Shown here: piece by piece, positions 23,305 to 35,721 of the stretch
Position numbering within the stretch: position 1 is the stretch's first letter
How the letters are laid out: each line of letters starts with the position of its first letter
Assembly: GCA_020747065.1 (NCBI GenBank)
Contig: JAGMVK010000020.1
Span: 1,054,001 to 1,118,000 of the forward strand
Length of the DNA stretch: 64,000 bases
Direction: 5' to 3'
From: Cadophora sp. MPI-SDFR-AT-0126
Lineage: Eukaryota; Ascomycota; Leotiomycetes; Helotiales; Ploettnerulaceae
Made by a program: the position numbers and the translations under genes
Notes under the pieces: model-generated
The model's input: only the letters and a program-made list of their open reading frames with translations
What the model was told of the DNA's origin: nothing
Database searches by the model: none

Positions 23305-25236
23305 CTACGCGGCATTGCAAGCAGTCTGTTGCGCCGCACAGTCAGCAGTCGTCACGCCCTTGAGCTTCCCACCGTTGACAGCGTCGAAGCAAGCATTGTT
23401 CTGGATGTCGCAAGCCCGCTGCTTGGCCGCCGCCTCGTTGACGAAGGTGTTGCCGTTGACTGCGAATGGGCGATCTTTGTTGCCGGAGTTCGTGACGGCT
23501 GGGGCGGCGCCTCCGAGGTTACCACTAGTTCCTGATGCGGGCGTTCCTGTGGAGGCTTGAGCGGATGTTTGGGCTGCGGCGGGGGCGGAGGATGCGACTG
23601 ACCCTTTGCCACCGGTGTTTCGTCCACCACCGCCTTGGTTGTTAGTAGCTGCCTTTGTGGCCGATGCCTTTGCGGATGTTGCTGCTGCAGTAGAGCCTAG
23701 CAATGGGAAGTCAGTATATTGTCTTGCTATAAGGTATTTAAGCGACAGGATGGAGTGAAAAACTGCTCTGTGATGTTGGGGGTCATCCTCAGGTCTAGTC
23801 ATCTTCCACCGCTGTGGGAAAGTGGGTTCGTTAGCCCTGTGAAGACTCACTTGCTGCGGCGGCATTGCCTCCGGTATTGGCTTTTCCACCATTCCCAGTA
23901 TTGGCATTACCTCCAGTATTGGCGTTGCCCCCTGTGTTGGCATTGGCATTGGCATTACCTCCAGTATTGGCGTTGCCTCCTGTGTTGGCATTGGCATTAC
24001 CTCCTGCGTTGGCGTTGTTGTTGCCTCCTGTGTTGGCATTGGCGTTACCTCCTGCATTGGCGTTGTTATTGCCTCCAGCGTTACCTAGAACACAGTCTAT
24101 CAGTACAGGTCACGAAGATGGGGTACCAGGCCTTTTCTAGCCATGTGACTCATTCACTCACCATTACCGGCACCAACAGTGAACTTCTGACAATCATCCT
24201 GGGCACCTCTCTGGGCAACAGGCATGAGAACAGGTTGATGGTTGGAAGAAGAAGTCATGGAGCACACGCGGTAGTTACCAGCAGGCAGTCCACCAGTGAC
24301 GGTGGCAGACAGGAGACCATTTCCGTTTCCGGCATCATTGACACCCTTGAAGAAAACGAAGGAGACTGGGTCAGGTGGCTGGGTTGGTGCAAGAGAGTTT
24401 CCGAGATCTTGGATGGTCAGATGGGTGTGTCCAATGATCTTTCCAGATCCGTCAAGATCTTGAGGGGCACTGTAGTAGGTCTCTTGGGCGTTGGTGAAAG
24501 ATCCGGCAGCGAGACCCTTGGTTTGAACGGAGACCGTGAAAGTCTGGTTCGGGTCGAGGTCCTCCATTGGCTTAGGCGAAGTGATAATACCCGTGATCAT
24601 GTTGGCTGTTGAAGGGATTTTTCCCATAACTGTAAAATGTTAGATTGAGGCTTAGCAATGTCTGCCTACATTCAACTCACCAATTCCGTTACATGATCCA
24701 GCCTTGACTTGGAGACCATTGGTCAGGGTCTCGCCCTTACAGAAGTTGATGAAATTGGCGGGGTCGCTGAATTGAGGTCAGTATACCATCCCTCAGTAAA
24801 AAGAATCAATGGCGAAACTCACGTTGCTGAAGAGGCTTGGCCAGCAGCGGGCGTATCTTGACCATCCTTTATTCTTGTTAGTCGCCGATTATCTGATCTT
24901 GATTCAGTATGAACTGACCTTGTTTGAGTTGGCTTGGATGACAGAGGTGTCTAGACATGTGGCTCCTCCGGCGGCGGCAGCATTGTTATTGTTGTTGTTA
25001 TTGTTGTTTCCTCCTGCGTTATTCTTTGTGGCAGCTGCTGAAGTCGCCGCCGCTGCGGCTGCAGTCGTAGAAGCCTTTGCTTGGTTGTTTCCTCCTCTAT
25101 TACCACCACCACCGAATCTGTTGTTCTGTCTTCGGACCAAGCCAAGCTGTCCTAGCCCATCGAACTCCGGAATGCTAGCAGCTTCAGTCGCAACAGCGAG
25201 GCCAAGCAAGGCGATTGAGACTTGTTGAAATAACAT
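23305..25236 (-). CDS. Secreted Gly/Asn/Ala-rich repeat protein with cysteine-bearing C-terminal domain
   Basis: Six exons (25236-24919, 24866-24823, 24766-24681, 24629-24162, 24084-23851, 23696-23305) join to 513 aa. A signal peptide (about residues 1-20) is followed by R-R-Q, a typical pro-processing site. Next come low-complexity Gly/Asn/Ala stretches with a run of nine Asn. A conserved central domain includes G-H-T-H-L-T-I-Q-D-L, F-V-F-F-K-G-V and N-Y-R-V-C-S-M. Exon 5 encodes almost pure G-G-N-A-N-A-N-T repeats. The C-terminal part contains R-P-F-A-V-N-G-N-T-F and ends with four cysteines in C-D-I-Q-N-N-A-C and C-A-A-Q-Q-T-A-C. Similar proteins are widespread in plant-associated ascomycetes and have often been given misleading names. 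A cell-wall or secreted matrix role is an inference. The five introns all follow GT-AG rules. Confidence 0.8.
23865..24084 (-). repeat. Coding minisatellite (Gly-Gly-Asn-Ala-Asn units)
   Basis: A tandem array of related 12- to 24-base units built from GGTAATGCCAAT-like words fills nearly all of exon 5 of the secreted protein. Units keep the reading frame (multiples of three), so copy changes would alter protein length without breaking it. Confidence 0.8.
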
Positions 25237-25490
25237 GGCGGATTATGGATGTGATGTGAGATGGAGGATTTCTGAGATCTGAAGTCTGGCTAGCAGTAAA
25301 AGAACGTTTCTCGTTGATCTACAATCGAGGAAGTCGAGAAGGGGACTGTTGTAGAATCGAATGAGAGTGTTGAAAAATACGGCGCCAGTCCAGGAAACAG
25401 AAATTAAAAAAGAGTGACGGGGGAGTGTACAGCAAGATACCAAACAATACTGAAGAATGAATTGATGCCAAGGAGGAGGGCTGCCGACTG

Positions 25491-25497
25491 TTATATA
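25491..25497 (-). promoter_or_regulatory. TATA box of the secreted repeat protein gene
   Basis: TATATAA on the minus strand, 255 bases upstream of the start codon. This would give a 5' leader of roughly 220 bases. Called from position and match only. Confidence 0.4.
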
Positions 25498-27915
25498 GGA
25501 TCTCCCTCATCTGAAATGCGCTCGACCCTGGCTTACTTGGCACACCAGGGGTAGGGTTTTGTGAGGCCTTTGACCGAGCGTTCGAGGAACACTGGGACTG
25601 ACTGAGAGACCTGCACAGCCCTGCTGAAATTGAGGTCCACTATGGGAGGAGAGGATGGAAGGGTAATCCACCGCTGTTCAGGCGTGTTCAGGCCCGTTCA
25701 GGACTAACCCGCGGGCCTTGTCAAAGCCGTTTGGGGTCGTTTAGCAGTGTTTGGCCCCTCGGTTGTGCATCGAAACCCCATGGCCAGGGATACACAGGGG
25801 CTTCCCGCGCCAAGCTGCGACATCAATGCTTCAAGTTTGTCGCTTACACTACGGTGCGGCGGTTTCGTCTCAAAACAGGAGACAAGAGACAGCGGGCATC
25901 ATCTCATCATCGGATCGAGGATTCGGTTCACCACATAATAAACTGGATCCTCTCGCTGAAAGGACCGGAGGCGTGTATCATGTGGCATCTTTGATGGGGG
26001 TGGACCTGGCATCGCAGGATGCGGTGTGTGATGCCCGAGAAGCATAACAGGTGGAGTTGCAAGAGGCCAGCAAAACATCACGAACATGAACTCAAAGAGA
26101 CCAACAGTCTCCACGTCGTACAGTGTCGACAGAGATTGAATGAACCACCGAGTCAAGTGTAATAGCAGTCCGGGCGTTTGGATAATAGTGATCCTGCCAC
26201 CGTGCCACCAAATGTAGCATGGGAAGTTGCTTCCAGCCGCCTGGCGACAAAACAAACTAAACAGATACCCAAACATGACCTCCACGTATCGCGATTGATA
26301 GACGCATCGGTGTTGACTCGTAGCGACCCTGTAGCGACAATAATTGCCATGTATGAACTGTAGCGCCCGGTATCTCACCGCGGCTATTCTATCCAATTCA
26401 TTCATTCTTGCTAGAAGCGAATCCTGCTCTGCACTTACCACAGCTTCGTAATCAAGAATTGTTCTCCGATATTCCGAGTATTGATGAACAAAGTAACATT
26501 CTCGTGAAGGATGCTGGAAGTCGGCACATAGGGCCAGCAATCAGGAGGTTGCTGCGAAACTCTTCCAGCTACGGTGGCCTGCGCACTTACAGGCTTTCAT
26601 GCCAACGAGTGGCTGCGCCCAAATCCCTCGGACAACTTTGCCGAACCAAAACCAAAACCTGAACCAAAATATGGGAAATTTGATTCAATATGCATTAAAT
26701 GCATAATCCTCCTCTCCCAGGCATCCTTCAACTGACCGATACCACAACTCTACACGGGGCTCAATGAGAATCTCTTCCTTGGCACCACACATGTTTCTGC
26801 ACATTTGTCGAAGTTGATCATATTGCCCAAAGATGCGCGAACATAGTCGTTGATCCTATCGCCCATCAACTCTTGATTCCTTTCAGTCGCGGTACCAACT
26901 TCCCAGACATCTGATCGCCTCGTGCCTCACAAGATGTTCCAAGAAAGACATCCATCGACCGCCGACCAGTTAAGGTTAAGGGTAGTGCAAACCCACTTGG
27001 CACGAAACCTTCGAGCCTCCGAAGGGGGAGAGTGGATCGTATGGATGTCAGTGGATCATCTGAAATGCTTGGCCTCCTCGCTAAACCAGGGCGGTCCCCT
27101 GATACCCGTGGCTGCCATCCAAAGCATGCCCCTCGCTTATGACGCTTTGAAGATACCCTCCACCCCTCCCCACACACAAAGCGTCTCATAACTTCGGACC
27201 AGCCACCCGAACAGCCTCACTAAATAGGCCCAAGAGCCGGAACTTAATTGCAAAGCATGAATGACGCCGCCGTAGCGCATTGCCTGTGCCTACTCTGAGA
27301 GCTGTCAGTTGCCCGAATTGTTCTTAGCGTCGTCTGAGGCTCCCTGCGGAGAGTTTGGGAATACTAGCTGATTCAAAATGAAAGTAAGCTTCTATTGTGG
27401 CGGCCGGGAGATCCTTGGAAACTCAGAAATTATGCACAGGAACGTTGAGAAGACGAATGCGAAGAGGTAAAGAAAAGCTTCGACATGGTGGCGTCCCGCT
27501 TTCAGAAAGTCCCCTTCCTGTCAGCCAGTAGCACGGAAGCATGTGCATTGGAAAATACTGCTAGCAATCCACAAAAGCGCGAAATGTGACCCTTTTTCGT
27601 CCAAGTTCAGTCCCATATCAAGTTACATCTCCATCCGACACCCCATGACAGCGCCGCAGACCCATAGCGATAACTTCCGCGCTCCACTACGGAGGTACAT
27701 ATCCACAACTTCGAGATTCGGATGGCAGCTTCCCATCACAGGAACCCCTTTGATGTCATGAGGATGTTGATCATGCTTAACTTCCCTCGGATTCACTTCA
27801 ACCATGAAATAGATGGCGATCATGAATGTCTCGTATCAAGGTATCAAGCAGAATAATGGCAACCACACCCGCCCGCCAAGTAATGTTTCAGTCGAATCAG
27901 TCAAGCAGACAGCAT
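25498..27915. other. Gene-poor interval with splice-like signals
   Basis: No gene is supported. A 213-codon minus-strand frame (25899-26540) overlaps several good GTAAG donor-like sites, at about 26445 and 26590, which suggests fragments of a spliced gene. I could not join exons in frame. A short array of TGTTCAGG-like words lies at 25675-25702. Confidence 0.35.
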
Positions 27916-29229
27916 TCACAACCGACCTCCAAGCTTCTTCTCATAGATGATTCGCTCTTGACGAAAGTTGATGTTGATCGTTTCATCCAAGATAGAAACG
28001 CCAAGGTGTGTTTTCTCGAGCCGCTTCCAAGACTTCAATGCTTTCTTATTCCAGTCCTTGTATTGTTTGTTTCGATATTCATAAAATGCTTTAGTCAGGG
28101 GCCTGACTCGAAGTCGTCGGAGAATCTTCTGGAGCTTCCATCTGGCCTTTCCAGCCTGGATGTAGGTGTTCCACTTCTGACGTCTAATTTTCTCCAGAGC
28201 TGCTCGGTATCTCGTGATTTCATTCAGTTCCTGCTTTCTGTTAGCTGAATCGAAGAGAGCGTGCTACGAGATAACACTGACCTTGAAAGACAGAGCACCG
28301 CCATGTCGATCTACGCGATAGATTTGCTTGATATTCCTTGGAAACCATTTAGGCAGATCTTCCGGTGCTGAGAAACCAGTATGTCTCTTGGATTTGATCT
28401 CCTCAGGCTCGCAACCATGAGGATCTGAGTCGCCAAGAGTGCTGAGATCTTCGTCATCTGACTCGTCCGGATCGACAGATAGGTCGATGGCTTGAAGGTG
28501 AGGCTTTGGTACCAAGGTTTTTGAGGATTGAGAGAGCGCAGCTTTTGCTCCTTGGGTGATGATTGTGTCTTCGATACTGCCATCATCATCGGAGTCCACC
28601 GAGTCCAGTATCAAGGGCTTTCGGAACGTCAATCCATTGAAGCTGTCAAGGTCAGGACGATCGACCATCACAACACTGTTCTCGTATTCGGAAACGGACA
28701 GAATTGGTGAAATGACAGGTGGGGGCTTGCCGACGGGAATAATGACACTAGGCTGGCTTCCAGCAGGAAGTAGAGGTTCTTTGGTAGGAGTGCCGGGACT
28801 TTGAGTCGTGGCCAAACCTTCTCCCAAGTTCTCTTCAATATTGTCATCCTCGTCCACAAGTGGCCTGGATGTCACCTTGGGTGAACCGACGTGCTCTGAG
28901 GTGACTTTGGCGGAGACCGGACTGTAGTGAGCTCGAGCAGACTTGAAGCTTTCCTCAGTGACGCGAGTAGTTGTTCGAGCCACTGAAGTGGAAGCATCGA
29001 CTTTGGCGGGTGCTGATGTTGGTCCTCCAGCATCGAGATCCTCCTTGAGATCTTTGGGGAGTGATGGAGTCTGCCCGGCTAGAATGATAGCTTCTTCAGC
29101 TTTACATTTCCTCTCTTGCTTCTTTCTCTCTTTCTTCCTCCTATTCTTCTCAGCCTTCCGCAATGCCTTTTCCTCTCGAGATCGATTGTTGGGACTGGCG
29201 TCGGTTGCTTGTATGCTCGTGTCCGCCAT
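27916..29229 (-). CDS. Hypothetical charged protein, no known domain
   Basis: Two exons (29229-28282 and 28230-27916) join to 420 aa. The intron has donor GTCAGT and acceptor AG after a pyrimidine-poor tract. The N-terminus carries a strongly basic helix (about 18-45, many Lys/Arg with Glu) that looks like a coiled coil or nuclear-localisation segment. The middle is a Ser/Pro/Asp-rich disordered region with acidic clusters such as D-S-D-D-D-G and D-E-S-D-D-E-D. The second exon is a clean basic helical segment (R-R-Q-K-W-N-T-Y through K-S-W-K-R-L-E-K) and is more conserved-looking than the rest. I do not recognise the family. Nuclear or nucleic-acid association is a guess from composition. Confidence 0.65.
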
Positions 29230-32200
29230 CTTGACTGCAGTGGTTGTCTCGTCAACGAAGAGTGGTATTTGATCTGAGATCGAAGTTGATGATGTTGGGA
29301 TAGGAAGATGGAAGGATCAGACAGAAGAGTCTTTTCTAGGACTTACCCCGATGCTTCCTTCCTCATTTTAATACCAGCGAGCCGCAAAGGTGAGGAAGGA
29401 GATGCTGTGAACTTCTTGAGCCTCACGTGACAGCGATAGAAAATGACAATCTCTTCGCCCCTTTCATGCTGCCCTTAGGCGGATTTCGATTCCAGAAGAC
29501 AGTGATAATGCAAGGAGAAGTGGGATATATATCTCAAATTACATGTTTGCTAGATGGGAGAGCGAACGACGAGTCACAACTTCAGCTTGGAGCTTTGCGG
29601 CTATGGACATGCAAGAAGGAACTCAACTAGGATGTAGAGCCTACATGACGGGAGTGTGCATGATACAGAACTCTGTAAATATAAACCACAGATCTCATAT
29701 TTTGATTTCAGATCACCTTGAGAGAGATGTTTAGCGTGACAAAGCCTGTTCGTTGTTGAGTTGGAATAAACTTGCGGCCTGGCATCTACTTTCGGAAGCC
29801 TGAGGCTGAAAATCCAGTGGTTCTGATTTGGATATCGCGAACCGGCGGTGGTCTTTTCATCCCCTGCAAGATGATCCATTCCAATCTGAACGTAGCACTC
29901 GCACTGTCTCCATCCGTTGGCTTGTCTCCCAAGACGGGACGCCCATCAATAGTCAGAAGAGAGATGCCTCGATCTTTCGATTCGTCTGATTCAAGCCGTC
30001 GAGAGTTGTTCTCTTAAATTGCAGCAGTCGTTGGTAATGCCATGCATGCATGCATGCCCGGCGGTGCCAAGGAGTTGTTGACCCTAACCCTGACTTTATC
30101 CGATCCAGGAGTGGCTTGACTTCCGCAGAGCCGGGCTGGGTACTTGACAGAACTAGACCAGACGGGCATTTGATAAATGACCTTTCCCCAATGCAGCCGG
30201 GCAAAGGGTAGTGCCAGAGTGTCAATCCGATTTTACGGAGGTACTGTCCATCAGCCTCGGGGGAGAGGGTAGGCAAGTAGTCAGCTGGTTGTCTTGTCTT
30301 CCGATTCGCTATTCCATGACCTTCCCGAAGCAGCCTGCTGTGTGGCTTACTCCGTATGCTCTGCATTTTGTGTGCTTCCCACCATCGACCCAACCGTATG
30401 AAGTGTATTTCTGTCACTGGAAATCGTAGCGCCGTGAACAGTCTTCTGGAAGACTTAAATCAGTCGCTCACTGCCTCAAAAACTTTTCGTCTTATTGTTG
30501 TTTTCCCAAATGTCTGTTTCTTATATTCTGCAAGGGGTAGATTTGTATTTATCTAAGCAAGCTTGAAGTAGTTGATATTTCGTCGGGTTTATAATGTGGC
30601 GATTCTACTACGAGCCTGCCAGATATAGATAACCTAGCGACTGATAATTTCCTTCGGAATTAAGCGCAATTGTGTTTCATTCTTCAATTCGCGTGTGTCT
30701 TGTTAAATAAGCAGTGTGCGGCCGTAGGAGAATCGGCAAGGAGCTAGAATTATCTAGACACTTATACACTTATAACTGGTCGGAATTAAGTCCTCTGCAT
30801 ATTATATTCCTAGGTAAGTCACTACAACATAATCTAAATATCCTGGTTGAAAAGGTTAATACAAGAAGCATTGGTTTACTTATCCTACCTACAATTACGA
30901 TTCCCATATCATTACAGGAAAGAGGACCTCAACCTCGACACTATTGAGTAGAATAATAATTAGTGATCGGACTACTTCGATCGTTCTCAATATATCATTA
31001 TATATCCAATACAATCACTTTGTTTCGTAGACGTGGTACAGCATTAAATGATTTTACTTCAAAGGTCCGAATTTCCACCACGCCAGCTGCCACATAAGCC
31101 ACGCAGTCTGTGCCTGTCTTGGATGGCCAAAGTCGTGCCCCCTGATCCTCACCTTATTTGCTTCTCAGCTAGACCTTAAATAAGCATCTAACTTACAATT
31201 GTTTGTTCATTAGATGAAGCTGTGATCAGTAAGAGCAGCCCTCGGCTGAATTGGGATCTACTCTAGGAGTACATATTCTTGGAACGAACCTGACAATCTT
31301 GTCCCCGCACTTCTGTGGCTTACATGACAGCTGGGGATCATAGCACTGCCAGCCATGTTTTTCGTGCAGTGGGTTCGATCTCTGTGATGAGAATAGATTA
31401 GCACGGGAAATAGAGTTCAGCCCTTCCACGATTCTTCCTAGTCTGCCGTCTCTCCTCATTCCGGCACTGCCTCGAATCGAGAGTGGCATACGGTGCCTAT
31501 CGAGAAGGCTGTGGATGCTCCATTATACATCTTGATGACACTTCTCCACAGGGTGAAAGTGTTGAAAGAAGGGTTCATAGGATGTATGTATATCTGCCAA
31601 GCGATGATGGGGTGTCAGAAGCTCAGCCCTGCAGGAGATGCGCCTCCAGACACATGCAAACAAGCGGATCGTCTAAGCATGTTCATAGTTGAAGTGAAGG
31701 TGGAGTGTGGATACCTATGTCTGGAGAAAAACGTTCGCAACGTCCTGCGAGAGAACCTGAAGGCGTTCACAGGAGAGCGCGATGTTAACAAGCGGTAGCT
31801 AGTCTGTGTAGTGCCTCACGAGGGGAAATGGTGATTTATTGAGGCACGCACGAGCACAGCTATTCGGGAGAATTTTCATTGGGTCATTCGGAAGAATCCA
31901 TACTTGCGGGCCACTTCACGGGTTTTCTCCAGAAGCGAAGGATTGATAGAAAGGCTAGAAGAGGTGCGGTGCCGCCTTGAGGAAGCGCCACTTCGCCTAG
32001 TGGCCAAACACAGCCAATACCACAGCCTTAGCTCTCGGTTGTTCACTAAGGACCTCCTCTCCGTACTCCGTAGCCTCTTTCGTCCCGTGTCTGTTGCAGG
32101 ACTATCACCTTACATAGGCTTTGCGGGATATCTAAAGCAAATATCTAGAGACCTGGGGAATAGAGCTAAAGCCCAACGCCAGGCTTCCCCAATATTACTT

Positions 32201-32351
32201 GGCAGGCGGCATGCTGAAGTCATTTGCCCCTGGATCGACCCGCCCCAGCTCCTCGCCTCCCAAAAATACCTATAAAGAAATCCGTTTGCCAGACGGACAT
32301 TAGACCCACCTGTCATAGCACGAGTGTGTTTTGATTCTCCCGTTGTCGCCA
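29230..32351. other. Gene-poor interval
   Basis: No supported gene. Between about 30500 and 31100 the sequence is AT-shifted and full of stops, resembling old mutated repeat DNA, but no element can be named. A short ATGC alternation lies at 30042-30056. Open frames at 31483-31798 have no recognisable features. Confidence 0.35.
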
Positions 32352-34047
32352 TGTCGGACACCGTAGATTCAGCATATTACAATCAAACTCGGGCGCCTAT
32401 GCTCTATGGAATCACGTTTTCATTGCTCGGTGTTGCCATCATTGTCCTCTGCCTTCGGTAGCTTTCCCAAATACACATCTTACCGACCCGAGTTTTCAGC
32501 TAATGCGGGCACGTGAATCAGAATCTTCTGTCGAACTTGTATGATCAAGGCAATTGGATGGGCCGACTACCTCATGGCATTGGCAATGGTCAGACCCTCG
32601 CCAACGGAACCCTTCTCACAGGGACGCTGTTCTTGTGGCAGAGCGCTCACATGGGCCTAGGTCGTGACGATTGGAATGTGTGCCATGATCCACCTCCAAA
32701 TCAAAACCGGTATGGGGAGGCATATCGAGTATTCGCATGACCATCCGGAAATGTGGTCACTCTCCATGAAGGTATGCATGGCACTGCCACCCTGAAATAT
32801 TCCTCGTCGAACTACTGAACAGACGGCTAACGGAAAGCGGAACTATTCTAGGCTGGATATACACAAAATATCCTCTATCAATCCGCCCTCGTGTATGGCC
32901 GAATGAATCCCCAGTCAATGAACACGCACTGATCTCATTTGCTCAAGGATAACAAAGGCGAGCATCCTTACCCAATATCATCGCATAGCAGCCACAAGGA
33001 CCCAGAAGCGAGTTATCGTTGGAACATTAGCTTTTGTACTCATATTTGGCTCGTTTGTCACCTTGGTACGATCATCCTCCGGACGGCTTGGGCACCTTGC
33101 GCCAGCGGCTATGTCTAATCAGCGAGTCAGGCTGCCATATTTTATTGTATCCCTGTTTCGGCGGCTTTCAACATTTCCACGTTTCCCAAGGTATGTACGC
33201 CAATAAGCCCCTCTCTTGTGCTCCATCGCGGGTGTCAAGGTCGACTGACGTGCATTATAAAAACTCAGGGTTGCTGGAATATGAAGTCGATGAACTTCTT
33301 CACCTCTGCCGTAAACACTACCACGGATGTGGTTCTCTTTCTCCTTCCCATGCCGATCATCGCTAAGATGCACATATCGAAGAAGAAGAAAAGTTGGGAT
33401 TCCTATGCTTCCTGTCTGTCCAAAACATCTTTCCTTGGCTAACATTTTTCGGCTCGCCTCCAGTTGTTCTGTTTGCGATTGTAGCATCGGGTCTAGTTGT
33501 GATCACCGCTGCCGCAGTTCGGCTCTCCAATATAGTACTTTGGAACGATGCAGCTGATTCTACATACAATAGCAGCGTGATACCAGTAAGCGCCCCTCCC
33601 CCCGTTCGTGATTACCTCCACAACTTTAGAGGGTGCTTTCCTTGTCTGCATGGATTTCACAGTTGAGGCCATTTCGATAACAATTTCACAGATGCTCGAT
33701 GCTGTTGAAGTTTGCGTTGCCATAGTATCTGGTAAAGCATCCCTTCGCACTATACCCCTTGGTCATGACTTTAAGGCTGATTTGTTCATCTAGGTTCTAT
33801 GCCAGCGCTGCAACCTCTTTTTAGATGGGTTTTCAAACAGACGCTGTCAAAAGTGTCATCAGTAAGGACAGAAATCCGTCTGCATTCCGTTTCTTTGGCA
33901 CAAGGTACCACTCGGAAGGCTGTTCTGGACCCGGAGCAGAATATGGAACATGATCCCTCTCAGTCTCAGACAAGACTATGGAAGATTGGCACCTCGATAG
34001 AGGGAGGTTATGTTGTGGAGGATGAGAAAGCCCCCATCTGTCATTGA
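32352..34047 (+). pseudogene. Pth11-like seven-helix receptor pseudogene
   Basis: Pieces of a fungal rhodopsin-like (Pth11-type) membrane protein follow in order on the plus strand but in changing frames. A first helix begins Y-G-I-T-F-S-L-L-G-V. Then come R-T-C-M-I-K-A-I-G-W-A-D-Y-L-M-A-L-A, the loop G-M-G-R-H-I-E-Y, and R-V-I-V-G-T-L-A-F-V-L-I-F-G. Further on are T-T-D-V-V-L-F-L-L-P-M-P-I-I, P-P-V-V-L-F-A-I-V-A, and finally V-E-V-C-V-A-I-V-S-G with S-M-P-A-L-Q-P-L-F, the usual family ending. Genuine introns may account for some joins (for example GTAAAG at 33732), but several shifts and stops fall inside helices with no splice sites nearby. I judge the gene dead. Confidence 0.7.
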
Positions 34048-34817
34048 CTCATAGCATGTGTTACTATCAATCCAGCGGCATTCCTTGAATTAATAGAGTA
34101 TTCTTACCACCTACTATAACGTCATGAGGGCGAACTACATACAGTACCAATTACTGTCGCAATCCTGCTGCAGAAGCAGTTGCTTCCGAGTATGCCGTTA
34201 TCTGCCATTATTCTTTTGTATTCTGCGTTGAAATGTTCGGCTCAATTGCAGACCAATCAACTCTCTTCGGATGAATTTTGCACTTAATATGGGGCGACAC
34301 GTGAGGGTCTTCCGAATTTCCTACATGAAGTCAGCCATGTTAATAATAGCAACTTTCTTAACTAAAAAGCTCTCTAGAGCCGTTGCAAGTTGCAACTGTT
34401 ATTAGCGAACACTCGATTGTTAGTATATTCGGTATTGGTTGAATCTGGAGGATGAAAGAGGGTCACTAGCGGTTATAGTGATTGACTTTTAGGACTGCGC
34501 TCAATTCGTGACGTCTCTCTTATGATGGAATAGAGGTGTAACAGAGAGTACCTGTGCTGTTCAATAGTCATGTTGCTAGAAGTGGTATGATTGTGGAGTG
34601 AATCCAACAATGAACCGCACACAAGATCCAGGATACGAATCTCGAAATGTGCTGATCTCTGTATATTGGCAGCTTGCAAGACTTTCAATCTTCCCCACGA
34701 TACACTCGACGGTCTCTAGAAAAGCCAAACATGCCTTCGACTTTACGAATGATGTTTTTGCTCACGGGATCTGATGTTTAATTAGGCTGCGCACTTGGGT
34801 CTCCATGGGGACCTAAG
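34048..34817. other. Intergenic
   Basis: Nothing recognised. Confidence 0.35.
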
Positions 34818-34840
34818 CCTAACCTAAGTGATAGGTTAGG
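34818..34840. repeat. Short perfect inverted repeat with telomere-like words
   Basis: CCTAACCTA and TAGGTTAGG face each other across five bases. They sit at the left end of about 180 bases rich in TAGG and TTTAGGGA words (34800-34985). The words resemble TTAGGG telomere units but do not form a clean tandem array. Confidence 0.6.
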
Positions 34841-35324
34841 GCCCTAGTAGGGCACGTAACCTAGGTTAAGTAAGTTAATAGGTAAGTTAGGTACTTAGTT
34901 AAAATTTAAGAGTTTAAAAGGATTTAGGGACAATGGATCTAGAGACAAAGGAATTTAATGACAACGAATTTAGGAATAATTTAGGGACATGGGGTTTAAG
35001 GGACGTTCTCGGCTCGATCAACACGTCAAGCTTGCCCCCTCCATTGCCGCCCCTTTCTCCTCTACTCTGCTTCCAATTCAAACGCTAACTGACTTGATTG
35101 CTAATAGACTTGATTGCTGGTTCTCCATGGTGTTTTTGAAGATCTTATTAACTTAGTATGTTACTTTGTTAGAGTTCGCCCCTGAAGGAGAACTGTTTCG
35201 CCATGTGCTACGAGCGGAAGGCTAGCTGAGGCTCTTGCTCGTAAGATTGCCGTCCCATCGCTCCAAGCATTGAAATCTCTGGGTAGTACTGTTTGCAATT
35301 ATGACTGGGGTTTCAGTGACTAAC

Positions 35325-35455
35325 TGCTTAGCACGAACGGCACATTGTTCACTGGTATATTTAAGTTGGATAATATATTATTGGTTATGGGCAAGGGCTA
35401 CTGTGAAGCTGGCGAACTTTGGGTTGGCTAAGGTCATTGAGGGATACTCATATAC
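35325..35455 (+). pseudogene. Protein kinase catalytic-core relic
   Basis: Two neighbouring frames carry a recognisable Ser/Thr kinase catalytic loop and activation segment. One reads K-L-D-N-I-L-L-V-M-G-K-G, matching the K-x-x-N-I-L-L part of H-R-D-x-K-x-x-N. After a one-frame shift the next reads V-K-L-A-N-F-G-L-A-K-V-I-E-G-Y-S-Y-T-T-E-L, matching D-F-G with Asp replaced by Asn. The H-R-D region is eroded, a stop follows and no other kinase subdomains are visible. It is a small fragment of a dead gene, perhaps from the serine/threonine kinase families that expand in fungal genomes. Confidence 0.55.
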
Positions 35456-35721
35456 CACTGAGCTGTAGGACGCCTTTATAGTATTCTTTTCCAGGCAGCT
35501 AACACGCGACAGCTTCGGAACACCTAGCTGTGTGAAACCGTCAAACCTTCAATTGCTTCATTGTAAATAATCATCGAAAAATAACTCACTTCTTGCAGCC
35601 TATTCTACTGTTTCGTGATGAGTGGAGGCACCACATTTGACCCAACTGACAAGGGAACGCTTCGCCCTTATGAGAAAGCTATGGGTATAATCAATTTTTC
35701 TGATTCTTTTGATGAAACAGT

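Noticed and set aside
23719..24612. 297-codon plus-strand frame opposite the repeat protein
   Set aside because: It is created by the antisense of the Gly/Asn minisatellite and crosses real exon-intron borders of the minus-strand gene.
25899..26540. 213-codon minus-strand open frame
   Set aside because: It contains good splice donors within the frame, no domain, and changes character midway. Attempts to join neighbouring exon-like pieces broke the frame.
30042..30056. CATGCATGCATGCATGC alternation
   Set aside because: Too short to be more than a simple-sequence stretch.
31483..32275. Series of plus-strand frames before the receptor pseudogene
   Set aside because: No match to receptor motifs or any other domain; overlapping frames contradict each other.
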